This document shows, piece after piece, positions 10,365 to 19,569 of a stretch of 64,000 bases of DNA. The position numbers and the translations under genes are program-made. Within the stretch, counting starts at the first letter, position 1; each line of letters starts with the position of its first letter. This DNA comes from an uncultured Sphingomonas sp. (GTDB taxonomy: Bacteria; Pseudomonadota; Alphaproteobacteria; Sphingomonadales; Sphingomonadaceae), in the NCBI GenBank assembly GCA_913775975.1, contig CAJYLQ010000002.1:1-64000 (forward strand). The letters run 5' to 3'. The notes beneath the pieces are model-generated. The model saw only the letters and a list, made by a program, of their open reading frames with translations. It made no database searches and was not told the DNA's origin.

Positions 10365-11186
10365 TCACGCGATCACCGCCCGCACGCTGCGACGGCGATA
10401 GCGGCGGCTCGCGGCGATCATACCGAAGCCTGCCAGCATCAGCGCCCAGCTCGACGGTTCCGGCACGGCGGAGGTGAAGTTGGCGATGCGCGCCACCTGC
10501 GCATTCGTCAGCCCCTCCAGCCGGGGCGCGGTGGCCAGCGACTGGCCGGTCGTGACCGCACGGGTCACGTCCGCATCGGTCGGGCCGCCCTGCTCCATCG
10601 CCAGATAGGCGAAGTTGAGCAGACTGACGCTCTGCCCCGCCGCGACGTCGAGCGTGAAGGCCACATTATAGCGGTCCGGCGTGATCGCGGCCTGACCCAG
10701 GCCGTTATTGCCTGACACCAGCGCGATCACCGCATCGCTGTCGCAGAAGCTGAGCGTGTCCGCATCGCCCCGGCAGCTGACCATGACGCCCGCTGCCGGC
10801 GTCTGGACCAGCTCGTCCCCGTCCGAACCCAGATTGCCGAAGAAATTGACGGTCGTCTGGATGCGCGCGCCGCTGGTGTTGGTGAAGGTGTCGAAGAAGC
10901 GATAGACGTTGCCCGACAGCAGCTCCGTCTGGCGCGATACGGCAAGGCCGGCCAGCCCCTTGTTATAGAAGCCGAAGGCATCGAACGTGTTGCCGATGCC
11001 GCCGGTGACGGCACCGAGCAGGCCGTTGCCCGCGCCGGCATAAGTGGCGGCCGTGGTCGCCGCCCCGCCGCCCTGCGTCAGGCTGGTGACGATACCGCCG
11101 CCGGCCGCGACTTGCGGTGCGGCGGAGGCGGCGAACGGGGCGAAGGCGAGCAGCATCGCGGCCGCCGACATGGTGATACGGTACAT
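10365..11186 (-). CDS. PEPxxWA-CTERM sorting domain-containing secreted protein
   Basis: N-terminal signal peptide MYRITMSAAAMLLAFAPFAASAAPQ; C-terminus AVPEPSSWALMLAGFGMIAASRRYRRRSVRAV (PEPxxWA, TM helix, Arg cluster). Confidence 0.92.
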   Translation of the reverse strand: MYRITMSAAAMLLAFAPFAASAAPQVAAGGGIVTSLTQGGGAATTAATYAGAGNGLLGAVTGGIGNTFDAFGFYNKGLAGLAVSRQTELLSGNVYRFFDTFTNTSGARIQTTVNFFGNLGSDGDELVQTPAAGVMVSCRGDADTLSFCDSDAVIALVSGNNGLGQAAITPDRYNVAFTLDVAAGQSVSLLNFAYLAMEQGGPTDADVTRAVTTGQSLATAPRLEGLTNAQVARIANFTSAVPEPSSWALMLAGFGMIAASRRYRRRSVRAVIA

Positions 11187-11212
11187 CGATAATCTCCTGA
11201 ACTGGCGGACGG

Positions 11213-13300
11213 TCAGCGGGCGCGGCGGGCGGTGAGCCACTGGTCCTGCGTCAGCGGACGCGGGACGAGGCGGATCTCGCCGATCTGGCCGAGGAAGCCA
11301 TCGACGAACGATCCGTCCCACCAGCTCGCGCCGATTACCCAGGGCGTCGCGGTGTTGATCGAACGCATCCCGCTCTGCCCGACGATGTTACGCAGCACCG
11401 GGGCGCCGTCGACGTACATGATCGTCTCACCCGTCTTCGGATCGTTGACGATCGCGACGTGATACCAGGTATCGACCATGATCTCGCCCGACCAGTTGGT
11501 CTGCGGATAGGTGGAGTTCGACGCGGGTACGACTTCCCACTGAAGTTCCTTCAGCGAGGAAATCGCGAACAGCAGCGGCGATGCCTGTTTGTCACCGCCG
11601 GCGAAGCCCGGCATCGACCCACGGTTGATGCCGCGCGCCAGGATGTTGCACCAGCGGTTGTTATCCCGCGTCCAGTTCTTGTCGATCTTGATGAAGGCTT
11701 CGGCGGTATAGCCGCTCCAGAAGCTGCGGCCATTCACCTCCGCGCCCGGCGCCGTGGTGAAGAAGTTCGCGCGCTTCGTCACCTTGTCGCTGTTGGCGAA
11801 CCGCACGCTGCCGGCCGCGGAGGACAGGTAATGGCGGTCCGTCGACCAGGTCACGTCGCCGACCTGCGCGGGCGCCTGCAGCGGCGCGCGGGTCATCGGG
11901 AACTTGTTCATGGCATCGGGCAGCGTATCGCCGATCTGCACGACCGCGCCGTTCTGGACACCATCCGCGACGCGCCAATGGACGTAGGCGTCGGACACAT
12001 AGGCGAAATCCTGCGTGTCACGCGGCGGCACCAGCACCGGCGGGGTCGGCTCGACATAGCCGGCGAGCAACTTCTCGCGCACACGCGGCAGGATCGGCGT
12101 GCCGCCCGTCGCCCAGGTCGGACGGAAGCGCGTGAAGCCGGCGAAACGCTTGCGGAAGTCGATGGGGATGGTGAACTTCTCGTTCACCCCCGTCAGCTCG
12201 GCGAAGTCGAACTGGTTCAGCGTATTCTTCGGCTTCTGCACGACCCAGGGCGAGAAGGACATGACGTCGATCTTGTTCGCCGTAAAGTCGAACTCGTACA
12301 GGCGCATCAGGCCGTTCCCGCCCTGATAGTCCATCTGATAATCGACGACCATCTCCTCGACCGGGTTGCCGAAATCGTTGGTCTTGGTCAGCCACGCCGC
12401 GCCGTGATGATGGCCGTTCAGCGTCAGGAAGATCTGGTCGTTGTCGCGGATCAGCCGCTCCCACAGCATCTTGCCATACTCGGTTTCCAGCGGGCTGACC
12501 GCGTCGGCGTCGATGTTGAGCAGCTGGTGATTGACCAGGATGACCGGCAGTGTCGGATTGCGCGCGATCACGTCGCGGGCCCAAGCGATACCCCGGTCGG
12601 AGATCCGCCACGACAGCGACAGCACCATGAACTTCACGCCGAACTGTTCGAAGACGTGATATTCGTGCCAGCCGGAGGAATCCCGTTCGCGGAACGTCGT
12701 CTGCTGCGCGGCACGCGAGGCGGGGAACCACTGGATATAGGGCTCGCTCGCATTGTTGCGCTGCGCGTCGGTGCCCGACGACTGGTCCCATACGCCCCGA
12801 TAGTCATAGGCGGTGACGACGTCGTGATTGCCCGCCAGCACCGAATAGGGAATCTTGGCGTTCTCCAGCACCTTCATCGCCGCGTCGGCGACGATCCACT
12901 GGTTGGGCTTGCCCACCTGATCGACCAGATCGCCCAGATGGATGCAGAAGGGGATGGAATAGTCGGCGGCGTTCGCGGCGATCCACTTGGTTTGCGTGCT
13001 GAACGGCTCGGAGCCGAACTTGCGCTGATATTGCTGGCTTTCGTCCGTGGTGGCGTAGCGCGAATAGAATTGCGTATCGGGCAACACCGCGATCGTGAAG
13101 CTGGTCGTGCCGGCGGGAACGCGGCTGCTGCCGAGCGCGCTCGCCTCCGTTCCGGCACCGGCGGTCGGATTGGCGACGCCATCGGCACCGCAGCCGCTCA
13201 GCAGCCCGCCGACCGGAAGCACCGAAAGCCCGGCCGCACCACGAAGAATGGCGCGACGATCCGTCGCGCCGGGCGCACCGCGCCCGTCACTGTCCTGCAT
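11213..13300 (-). CDS. Tat-exported calcineurin-like metallophosphoesterase with C-terminal LamG/concanavalin-like domain
   Basis: DRRAILRGAAGLSVLPVGGLLSGC (twin Arg plus lipobox); metallophosphoesterase motifs VLPDTQ, HLGDLVDQ, LAGNHD, NHQ, NGHHHG; C-terminal YTAEAFIKID...TWYHVAIVNDPKTGETIMYVDGAP typical of LamG folds. Confidence 0.9.
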   Translation of the reverse strand: MQDSDGRGAPGATDRRAILRGAAGLSVLPVGGLLSGCGADGVANPTAGAGTEASALGSSRVPAGTTSFTIAVLPDTQFYSRYATTDESQQYQRKFGSEPFSTQTKWIAANAADYSIPFCIHLGDLVDQVGKPNQWIVADAAMKVLENAKIPYSVLAGNHDVVTAYDYRGVWDQSSGTDAQRNNASEPYIQWFPASRAAQQTTFRERDSSGWHEYHVFEQFGVKFMVLSLSWRISDRGIAWARDVIARNPTLPVILVNHQLLNIDADAVSPLETEYGKMLWERLIRDNDQIFLTLNGHHHGAAWLTKTNDFGNPVEEMVVDYQMDYQGGNGLMRLYEFDFTANKIDVMSFSPWVVQKPKNTLNQFDFAELTGVNEKFTIPIDFRKRFAGFTRFRPTWATGGTPILPRVREKLLAGYVEPTPPVLVPPRDTQDFAYVSDAYVHWRVADGVQNGAVVQIGDTLPDAMNKFPMTRAPLQAPAQVGDVTWSTDRHYLSSAAGSVRFANSDKVTKRANFFTTAPGAEVNGRSFWSGYTAEAFIKIDKNWTRDNNRWCNILARGINRGSMPGFAGGDKQASPLLFAISSLKELQWEVVPASNSTYPQTNWSGEIMVDTWYHVAIVNDPKTGETIMYVDGAPVLRNIVGQSGMRSINTATPWVIGASWWDGSFVDGFLGQIGEIRLVPRPLTQDQWLTARRAR

Positions 13301-13441
13301 CTGATTGCCCCCAAAGGTAAATCGCACGGCAAGGATTGCCGTTGCGGCGCGCCTAGGGGGCTTTTATTACTCGGACATTGAGCTTTTACTTTGGATCAGC
13401 AACAGTTCCGCGTCACTTCGAAGACATTGTGCGGATTGCGA

Positions 13442-14407
13442 CTACATCTCGCCTCGTGCGCGGCGGATCGCGTACCATTTCGCGACATTCCGGTTATGCT
13501 CTTCGAGCGTGTCCGCGAACACATGGCCGCCCGTGCCGTCGGCGACGAAATAGAGCGCCGGGCTCGTCGCCGGATGCAGCACCGCGTCGATCGAGGCGCG
13601 GCCCGGATTGGCGATCGGCCCCTCGGGCAGGCCGGGGCTGGCATAGGTGTTGTACCCGTTCTTCGCGCGCAGTTCCGACTGGCGGATGCGGCGACCGAGC
13701 GGGCGTCCCTTGGTGATCGGATAGATCACCGTCGGGTCGGCCTGCAGCGGCATGCCGATGCGCAGCCGATTGCCATAGACGGCGGCGACCGTCGTCCGTT
13801 CCGATGGCTTGCCCGTCTCCTTCTCGACGATGGAAGCCAATATCACCGCCTGCTCCGGCGTCGATACCGCGATGCCCTTCGCCCGGCCCGCCCATGCCTT
13901 CTTCAGATAGGCGGTCATCGCATCCTGCATCCGCGCCAGAACGGCGGCGCGGCTGTCACCCTTCTGATAGGCATAACCATCGGGCAGCACCGATCCCTCG
14001 CGCGGCACCGCCACATCGCCGGTCAGCCCGTCCGCGCGCATCAGCGCGTCATGGACCATGATCGACGGCAAGCCCTCGGGCACCACGACGACGCGCTGGC
14101 GGACCTTGCCCTCGTCCAGCGTGGCGAGGATCGCCTTCTGGCTGGCGCCGGCGGGGATACGATATTCGCCCGCCTTGATCCTGGTCGCGCCGCCGAACAC
14201 CCGCGCCAGCAGGCGGAAGCGGGTGGCGGAGCGGATCGCCCCCGCCTTTTCCAGCTCAGTCGCCGCGCGCGCGAGGCTCGCCCCTTCGGGCACGGTGATC
14301 GTCACCGCCTGCCGTGCCGGGCCGCTGCCGGCCCACATATTGGCCGCCACCACCGCCGCGATGACGGCGGCGGCGATCAGCAGGACGAGGCAGCCAAGCT
14401 TGCGCAT
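13442..14407 (-). CDS. mltG: Endolytic murein transglycosylase MltG
   Basis: 321 aa; ILASIVEKETGKPSERTTVAAVYGNRLRIGMPLQADPTVIY, NTYASPGLPEGPIANPGRASIDAVLHPA. Confidence 0.97.
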   Translation of the reverse strand: MRKLGCLVLLIAAAVIAAVVAANMWAGSGPARQAVTITVPEGASLARAATELEKAGAIRSATRFRLLARVFGGATRIKAGEYRIPAGASQKAILATLDEGKVRQRVVVVPEGLPSIMVHDALMRADGLTGDVAVPREGSVLPDGYAYQKGDSRAAVLARMQDAMTAYLKKAWAGRAKGIAVSTPEQAVILASIVEKETGKPSERTTVAAVYGNRLRIGMPLQADPTVIYPITKGRPLGRRIRQSELRAKNGYNTYASPGLPEGPIANPGRASIDAVLHPATSPALYFVADGTGGHVFADTLEEHNRNVAKWYAIRRARGEM

Positions 14408-14414
14408 GACGGTG

Positions 14415-15671
14415 TCAGATCGCCTTCATGACGAGCGAGGCATTGGTGCCGCCAAAGCCGAACGAGTTGTTCAGCACCGCGCGCACCGGCCGCTTCTTGG
14501 CGGTGTGCGGGACGAGGTCGACGCCCTCCGTACCCTCGTCGGGATCGTCCAGGTTCAGCGTCGGCGGCACGATCTGGTCGCGCATCGCCAGGATGCAGAA
14601 GATGCTCTCGACCGCGCCCGCGCCGCCCAGCAGATGGCCGATCGCGGACTTGGTGCTGGACATCGACGCGCCGGACAGGTCGTCGCCGAACACACGCTTC
14701 GCCGCCGCCAGCTCGATCGTGTCAGCCATCGTCGAGGTGCCGTGCGCGTTGATATAGTCGATGTCGGACGGCTCCATCCCCGCCTTGCGCAGCGCCATGC
14801 GCATCGCCAGTTCCGCGCCCTTGCCCTCGGGATGCGGCGCGGTGACGTGATAGGCGTCGCCCGACAGGCCGTATCCGACGACCTCGGCATAGATCTTCGC
14901 ACCGCGCGCCTTGGCGTGCTCATATTCCTCCAGCACGAGCACGCCAGCGCCCTCGCCCATGACGAAGCCGTCGCGATTCTTGTCGTACGGGCGGCTCGCC
15001 TCGGTCGGGCGGTCGTTCATGCTCATGTTGAGCGCGCGCGCCTGCGCGAATCCGGCGACGCCCAGCGGGTTCACGGTGCTCTCCGCGCCGCCCGCCAGCA
15101 TGATGTCGGCATCGTCGTCCTTAATCATCCGCGCCGCGTCCCCGATCGAGTGCGCGCCGGTCGAGCAGGCGGTCACGACCGCGTGATTGGGCCCCATCAG
15201 CCCGTACTTGATCGAAACCTGACCCGAAATCAGGTTGATGAGGCGACCGTGGACGAAGTGCGGGCTGACGCGGCCGGGGCCGCGCTCGTGCAGGTTCACC
15301 GATTCGATCTCAATCCCAGGCAGGCCGCCGATGCCCGAGCCGATCGACACGCCGGCGCGCAGCTTCGTCGCCTCGTCCATGTCGGTCAGGCCGGCATCCT
15401 CCAGCGCCTGCCCGGCGGCATCGATGCCATAGACGATGAACGGATCGACCTGCCGCTGGACCTTGTGATCGACGCGCTTGTCGGGATCGAAGCCGTATTC
15501 GTGATCCTTCGGCTTCACCTCGCAGGCGATCTTGCACTTCTGGTCCGACGCGTCGAAGCGGGTGATCGGGCCGGCGCCCGAGCGCCCGGCGATGAGGTTC
15601 GCCCAGGCCGTTTCCACATCCGCGCCCAGCGGGGTGACAAGGCCAAGTCCGGTGACGACGACGCGACGCAT
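14415..15671 (-). CDS. fabF: Beta-ketoacyl-ACP synthase II
   Basis: MRRVVVTGLGLVTPLGADVETAW; ACSTGAHSIGDA active site; NAHGTST; GHLLGGAGAVE; NNSFGFGGTNASLV. Confidence 0.98.
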   Translation of the reverse strand: MRRVVVTGLGLVTPLGADVETAWANLIAGRSGAGPITRFDASDQKCKIACEVKPKDHEYGFDPDKRVDHKVQRQVDPFIVYGIDAAGQALEDAGLTDMDEATKLRAGVSIGSGIGGLPGIEIESVNLHERGPGRVSPHFVHGRLINLISGQVSIKYGLMGPNHAVVTACSTGAHSIGDAARMIKDDDADIMLAGGAESTVNPLGVAGFAQARALNMSMNDRPTEASRPYDKNRDGFVMGEGAGVLVLEEYEHAKARGAKIYAEVVGYGLSGDAYHVTAPHPEGKGAELAMRMALRKAGMEPSDIDYINAHGTSTMADTIELAAAKRVFGDDLSGASMSSTKSAIGHLLGGAGAVESIFCILAMRDQIVPPTLNLDDPDEGTEGVDLVPHTAKKRPVRAVLNNSFGFGGTNASLVMKAI

Positions 15672-15689
15672 ATTCTGTTTCCTCTCCCC

Positions 15690-15791
15690 GCCCCCCGCAC
15701 GCGCCCTCCGCCGGAGGGGTTCGGTGCCGCGAAGGGACGGGCTGACTGATACGAAAACGGCTCCCCGCCCTCTAGCCGGGGACGGGGAGCC
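15690..15791 (-). repeat. Two GC-rich hairpins in the acpP-fabF spacer; the 15753-15791 hairpin resembles an attenuator/terminator on the minus strand
   Basis: CCCTCC-GCC-GGAGGG near 15709-15723; GGCTCCCCG...CGGGGAGCC at 15759-15791 followed on the minus strand by GTTTTCG. Confidence 0.6.
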
Positions 15792-15821
15792 GTTCAAATC
15801 CGGCCCAAAGGCTGGTCAGGC

Positions 15822-16058
15822 TTAGCCCTTGTGCTCGTCGATATAGGTGATCGCGTCCTTCACGGTCGTGATCTTCTCCGCGGCATCGTCGGGGATCTCG
15901 ACGCCGAATTCCTCTTCAAACGCCATCACGAGCTCGACGATGTCGAGGCTGTCGGCACCCAGATCATCGATGAAGCTCGCGTCCTCGGTCACCTTTTCGG
16001 CCTCTACGCCGAGATGCTCGACGACGATCTTCTTCACGCGGTCGGCGGTCTCGCTCAT
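15822..16058 (-). CDS. acpP: Acyl carrier protein
   Basis: 78 aa; [35 protein letters not shown]. Confidence 0.99.
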   Translation of the reverse strand: MSETADRVKKIVVEHLGVEAEKVTEDASFIDDLGADSLDIVELVMAFEEEFGVEIPDDAAEKITTVKDAITYIDEHKG

Positions 16059-16141
16059 GGTATTCCCTCTTCTTTACGAGAAATCAGTATTCCTGAACGC
16101 CCGTAGAACGCGGGCGTTCGCGTGGCAAGCGGCAGATGGTT

Positions 16142-16882
16142 TCAAACCATCGCCATACCGCCGTTCACATGCAGCGTCTGGCCCGTGACATAGCCCGCCT
16201 CGCGGCTGGCGAGATAGGCGACGGCGGCGCCGATATCCTCGCCCGTGCCCAGATCGCCCGCCGGAATGCGGCCGGTCAGCGCGGCTTTCTGCGCCTCGGG
16301 CAGCACGTCGGTCATGGCGGAGCGGATGAAGCCCGGCGCGACGCAGTTCACCGTGATGTTGCGGCTCGCCAGTTCCTGGCCCAGCGCCTTCGACATGCCG
16401 ACCAGCCCGGCCTTGGACGCGGCGTAGTTGACCTGGCCCGGATTGCCCGTTTGCCCGACGACGGAGGTGATCGAGACGATGCGCCCGAACCGCGCCTTCA
16501 TCATCGGCTTGGCGGCGGCGCGCATCAGGCGGAACGCGGCCTCCAGATTGACGCGGATGACCTGATCCCACTCCTCGTCCTTCATCCGCATCGCCAGGTT
16601 GTCTCGCGTGACTCCGGCGTTGTTGACGAGGATGTCGAGCTTGCCCAGCGCGCTCACCGCCTGCGGCACCAGCGCGTCGACCGCCGCGCCATCCGATAGA
16701 TCGCACACCAACGCGACGTGGTCGTCACCGCCCAGCTGGCCGCGAAAATCCTCCAGCTTGGCGGCATTGGAGCCGGATACCGCCAGCCGCGCCCCCTGCC
16801 CCGCCAGCGCCCGCGCGATGGCGGAACCGATGCCACCCGATGCGCCGGTGACGAGCGCGGTCATTCCCGTAAGATCGAACAT
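16142..16882 (-). CDS. fabG: 3-oxoacyl-ACP reductase
   Basis: SDR; TGASGGIGSAIARALA, NNAGVTRDNLAMRM, YAASKAGLVGMSKALGQE. Confidence 0.97.
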   Translation of the reverse strand: MFDLTGMTALVTGASGGIGSAIARALAGQGARLAVSGSNAAKLEDFRGQLGGDDHVALVCDLSDGAAVDALVPQAVSALGKLDILVNNAGVTRDNLAMRMKDEEWDQVIRVNLEAAFRLMRAAAKPMMKARFGRIVSITSVVGQTGNPGQVNYAASKAGLVGMSKALGQELASRNITVNCVAPGFIRSAMTDVLPEAQKAALTGRIPAGDLGTGEDIGAAVAYLASREAGYVTGQTLHVNGGMAMV

Positions 16883-16920
16883 GCGAAGTTCCTGTCCTGA
16901 AGTATCCTGCGGCGCGGCTG

Positions 16921-17880
16921 TCAGAGCCTTTTGGCCAGCGCCTCGATATCGTCCATCGTCACGACGCTGGTCGCCTCGACGTCGGGCGCGATCCGCTTGA
17001 CCATCGGCGCCAGCACCTTGCCGCCGAACTCGACGAACTCGGTCACGCCGGCCGCCGCCATCGCCAGCACCGATTCGCGCCAGCGGACCATGCCCGTCAC
17101 CTGCCGCACCAGCGCGACGCGGATCGCGCCCGGATCGGCGATCGGCGCGGCATCGACATTGGCGAACACCGGGACCAGCGGCGCGGACAGCGTCGCCTCC
17201 ACCAGCGCCGCCTCCATCGCGGTCGCGGCATCGGCCATCAGCGGGCAGTGGAAGGGGGCGGATACCGGCAGCAGCAGCGCGCGCTTCGCGCCCAGATCCT
17301 TCGCTAGCGCCACGGCCCGCTCAACGGCGGGGCGATGGCCGGAGATCACGACCTGCGAGGGATCGTTGTCGTTGGCGACGGTGCAGACCAGCTCGGGCCC
17401 GCCTTCCGCCAGGATCGCGTCCACCGCCGCGCCGGCGATCGTCTGCGCCTTGTCGAGATCCGCGCCCAAGAGCACCGCCATCGCGCCCTCGCCCACCGGC
17501 ACCGCCGCCTGCATCGCCAGCCCACGCAGCTTCAAAAGGCGCGCCGTCGTCGGCAGGTCGAACGTCTGCGCCGCCTTCACCGCGCTATATTCGCCAAGGC
17601 TGTGACCCGCGACGTAGTCCGCCTTGTCGGCCAGGCTGATCCCGCCTTCCCGCTCCAGCACCGCAAGCGTCGCGATCGCGTTCGCCATGATCGCGGGTTG
17701 CGCATTCTGGGTCAGCGTCAGCTCGTCCGCCGGCCCGTCCGTCATAACGCGGAACAGGTTCTGGCCGAGCGCCTCGTCGACCTCGCCGAACACGTCGCGC
17801 GCGGCAGCGCTGGCATCCGCGATCGCCCGGCCCATGCCGACCGACTGGCTGCCCTGACCGGGGAAGATGAAGGCGCGCAT
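16921..17880 (-). CDS. fabD: Malonyl CoA-ACP transacylase
   Basis: IFPGQGSQSVGMG, VAGHSLGEYSAV, VSAPFHCPLM. Confidence 0.97.
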   Translation of the reverse strand: MRAFIFPGQGSQSVGMGRAIADASAAARDVFGEVDEALGQNLFRVMTDGPADELTLTQNAQPAIMANAIATLAVLEREGGISLADKADYVAGHSLGEYSAVKAAQTFDLPTTARLLKLRGLAMQAAVPVGEGAMAVLLGADLDKAQTIAGAAVDAILAEGGPELVCTVANDNDPSQVVISGHRPAVERAVALAKDLGAKRALLLPVSAPFHCPLMADAATAMEAALVEATLSAPLVPVFANVDAAPIADPGAIRVALVRQVTGMVRWRESVLAMAAAGVTEFVEFGGKVLAPMVKRIAPDVEATSVVTMDDIEALAKRL

Positions 17881-18087
17881 TGGTGGGTCCTTTCATGAAC
17901 AGGCGCGCCGCTATATGGCGATCTGGGGCGATGACAAGCCAAGCCTTGCCTTTCGGCGCAATGCCGCTAAGGGGAGCGCTTCGCGGCGATACGGCGATGC
18001 CTATCGCCCGATAGTACGTGGACGACAGCCGGAGGGGCGCATCGCATGGGGCGGGCGTCAGCGATCGGTCAACATAAGGTAAGCTGC

Positions 18088-18519
18088 ATGGCTCTTTACG
18101 AGCACGTGTTCCTTGCGCGCCAGGATCTGGCACAGGCGCAGGTGGACGCGCTGGCGGAAGCCGCCACCAAGATCATCGAGGACAATCAGGGCAAGGTCGT
18201 GAAGACCGAAACCTGGGGCCTGCGTTCGCTGGCGTATCGCATCGCCAAGAACCGCAAGGCGCACTACGTCATGCTCGAGATCGATGCCCCCGGTTCGGTG
18301 ATCGCCGAGCTGGAGCGTCAGACCCAGATCAACGAGGACGTGATCCGCTACATGACCGTCAAGGTCGATGAGCTGGAGCAGGGCCCCTCGGCCATGATGC
18401 GCAAGCAGGAGCGCGACCGCGAGCGTCGCGGCGACCGTGAAGGCGGTCGTGACGGTGGCCCCCGTGGTGACCGTGCCGAGCGTGCGCCCCGTCGTGACCG
18501 TGAAGAGGAGGCCGCATAA
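18088..18519 (+). CDS. rpsF: 30S ribosomal protein S6
   Basis: [65 protein letters not shown]; Arg/Asp-rich C-terminal extension. Confidence 0.98.
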   Translation: MALYEHVFLARQDLAQAQVDALAEAATKIIEDNQGKVVKTETWGLRSLAYRIAKNRKAHYVMLEIDAPGSVIAELERQTQINEDVIRYMTVKVDELEQGPSAMMRKQERDRERRGDREGGRDGGPRGDRAERAPRRDREEEAA

Positions 18520-18743
18520 TGGCACGTCCGTTTTTCCGCCGCCGCAAGTCGTGCCCGTTCAGCGCCAAGGATGCGCCCCGGATCGACTACAAGGACGTCC
18601 GCCTGCTGCAGGGCTTCGTGTCCGAGCGCGGCAAGATCGTCCCATCGCGCATCACCTCGGTGAGCGCCAAGAAGCAGCGCGAGCTGGCCCAGGCGATCAA
18701 GCGCGCCCGCCATCTGGGCCTGCTGCCCTACGTCGTTAAGTAA
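18519..18743 (+). CDS. rpsR: 30S ribosomal protein S18
   Basis: [74 protein letters not shown]. Confidence 0.99.
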   Translation: MARPFFRRRKSCPFSAKDAPRIDYKDVRLLQGFVSERGKIVPSRITSVSAKKQRELAQAIKRARHLGLLPYVVK

Positions 18744-18755
18744 GGAGAAGAGCAG

Positions 18756-19352
18756 ATGGACGTCATTCTGCTTGAGCGCGTCGAGAAGCTCGGCGCCATC
18801 GGCGACGTGGTGAAGGTGAAGGACGGGTTCGCCCGCAACTTCCTGCTGCCGCGCAAGAAGGCGCTGCGCGCCAACGAAGCCAACAAGAAGGTGTTCGAGG
18901 CGAACCGCGCCCGCATCGAGGCCGAGAACGCCTCGCGCCGGTCGGATGCCGAGAAGGACTCGGTCGCGTTCAAGGACGCGTCGGTCACGCTGATCCGCCA
19001 GGCGTCGAACACTGGCCAGCTCTACGGCTCGGTCGCGGTGCGCGATCTGGTCGAGGCGCTGGACGCCGCCGGCCACAAGGTCACCAAGTCGCAGATCGTT
19101 CTCGACAAGCCGATCAAGGCGATCGGCCTGTACGAGGTGAAGGTTGCGCTGCACCCCGAGGTGTCCGTGCCCGTCAAGGTGAACGTCGCCCGTTCGCCGG
19201 AAGAGGCCGAGATGCAGGCCGAGGGCGTCGACGTGATGGCGTCGATGTTCGAGCGCGACGAGGCCGGCTTCACCGAGGATTACGATCCGAACGCCGAGCC
19301 GGGCGCGACCGCCGAGGCGCGGCCGGAGCAGGAGGACGCGGCGCAGGGCTGA
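18756..19352 (+). CDS. rplI: 50S ribosomal protein L9
   Basis: MDVILLERVEKLGAIGDVVKVKDGFARNFLLPRKKALRANEANKKVFE; acidic C-terminal extension. Confidence 0.98.
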   Translation: MDVILLERVEKLGAIGDVVKVKDGFARNFLLPRKKALRANEANKKVFEANRARIEAENASRRSDAEKDSVAFKDASVTLIRQASNTGQLYGSVAVRDLVEALDAAGHKVTKSQIVLDKPIKAIGLYEVKVALHPEVSVPVKVNVARSPEEAEMQAEGVDVMASMFERDEAGFTEDYDPNAEPGATAEARPEQEDAAQG

Positions 19353-19392
19353 TCCCCTCCGCCCGCGTGCCCCGCGCACCGGAGCCGACATG

Positions 19393-19428
19393 AAAAGACC
19401 GCCGGGGCCCCGTCCCGGCGGTCTTTTT
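19393..19428 (+). terminator. Intrinsic terminator downstream of rplI
   Basis: AAAAGACCGCCGGGGCCCCGTCCCGGCGGTCTTTTT: strong GC stem followed by a T tract. Confidence 0.95.
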
Positions 19429-19569
19429 CGCATATGCCTGGCGATCCGGCCGAGCCATGATTGGCGGGGCCAAGGCGCCCTATTCCCCAACCTTAACAAA
19501 TGGCTAAGGCAGACGCCGATTCGAACCCTTTAACTTCCCCGAAATCGGTTGCAGTCTATTTCCGGCGGC

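Noticed and set aside
11459-13381. 640 aa plus-strand ORF opposite the metallophosphoesterase
   Set aside because: Antisense shadow frame with no domain signature
18405-18515. Repetitive GACCGTGAGGGCGGTCGTGAC-like DNA as a possible repeat array
   Set aside because: Encodes the low-complexity Arg/Asp/Gly tail of ribosomal protein S6, so the repetition is explained by coding
18348-19499. 383 aa minus-strand ORF opposite rpsF-rpsR-rplI
   Set aside because: Lies entirely opposite ribosomal protein genes and across a strong terminator
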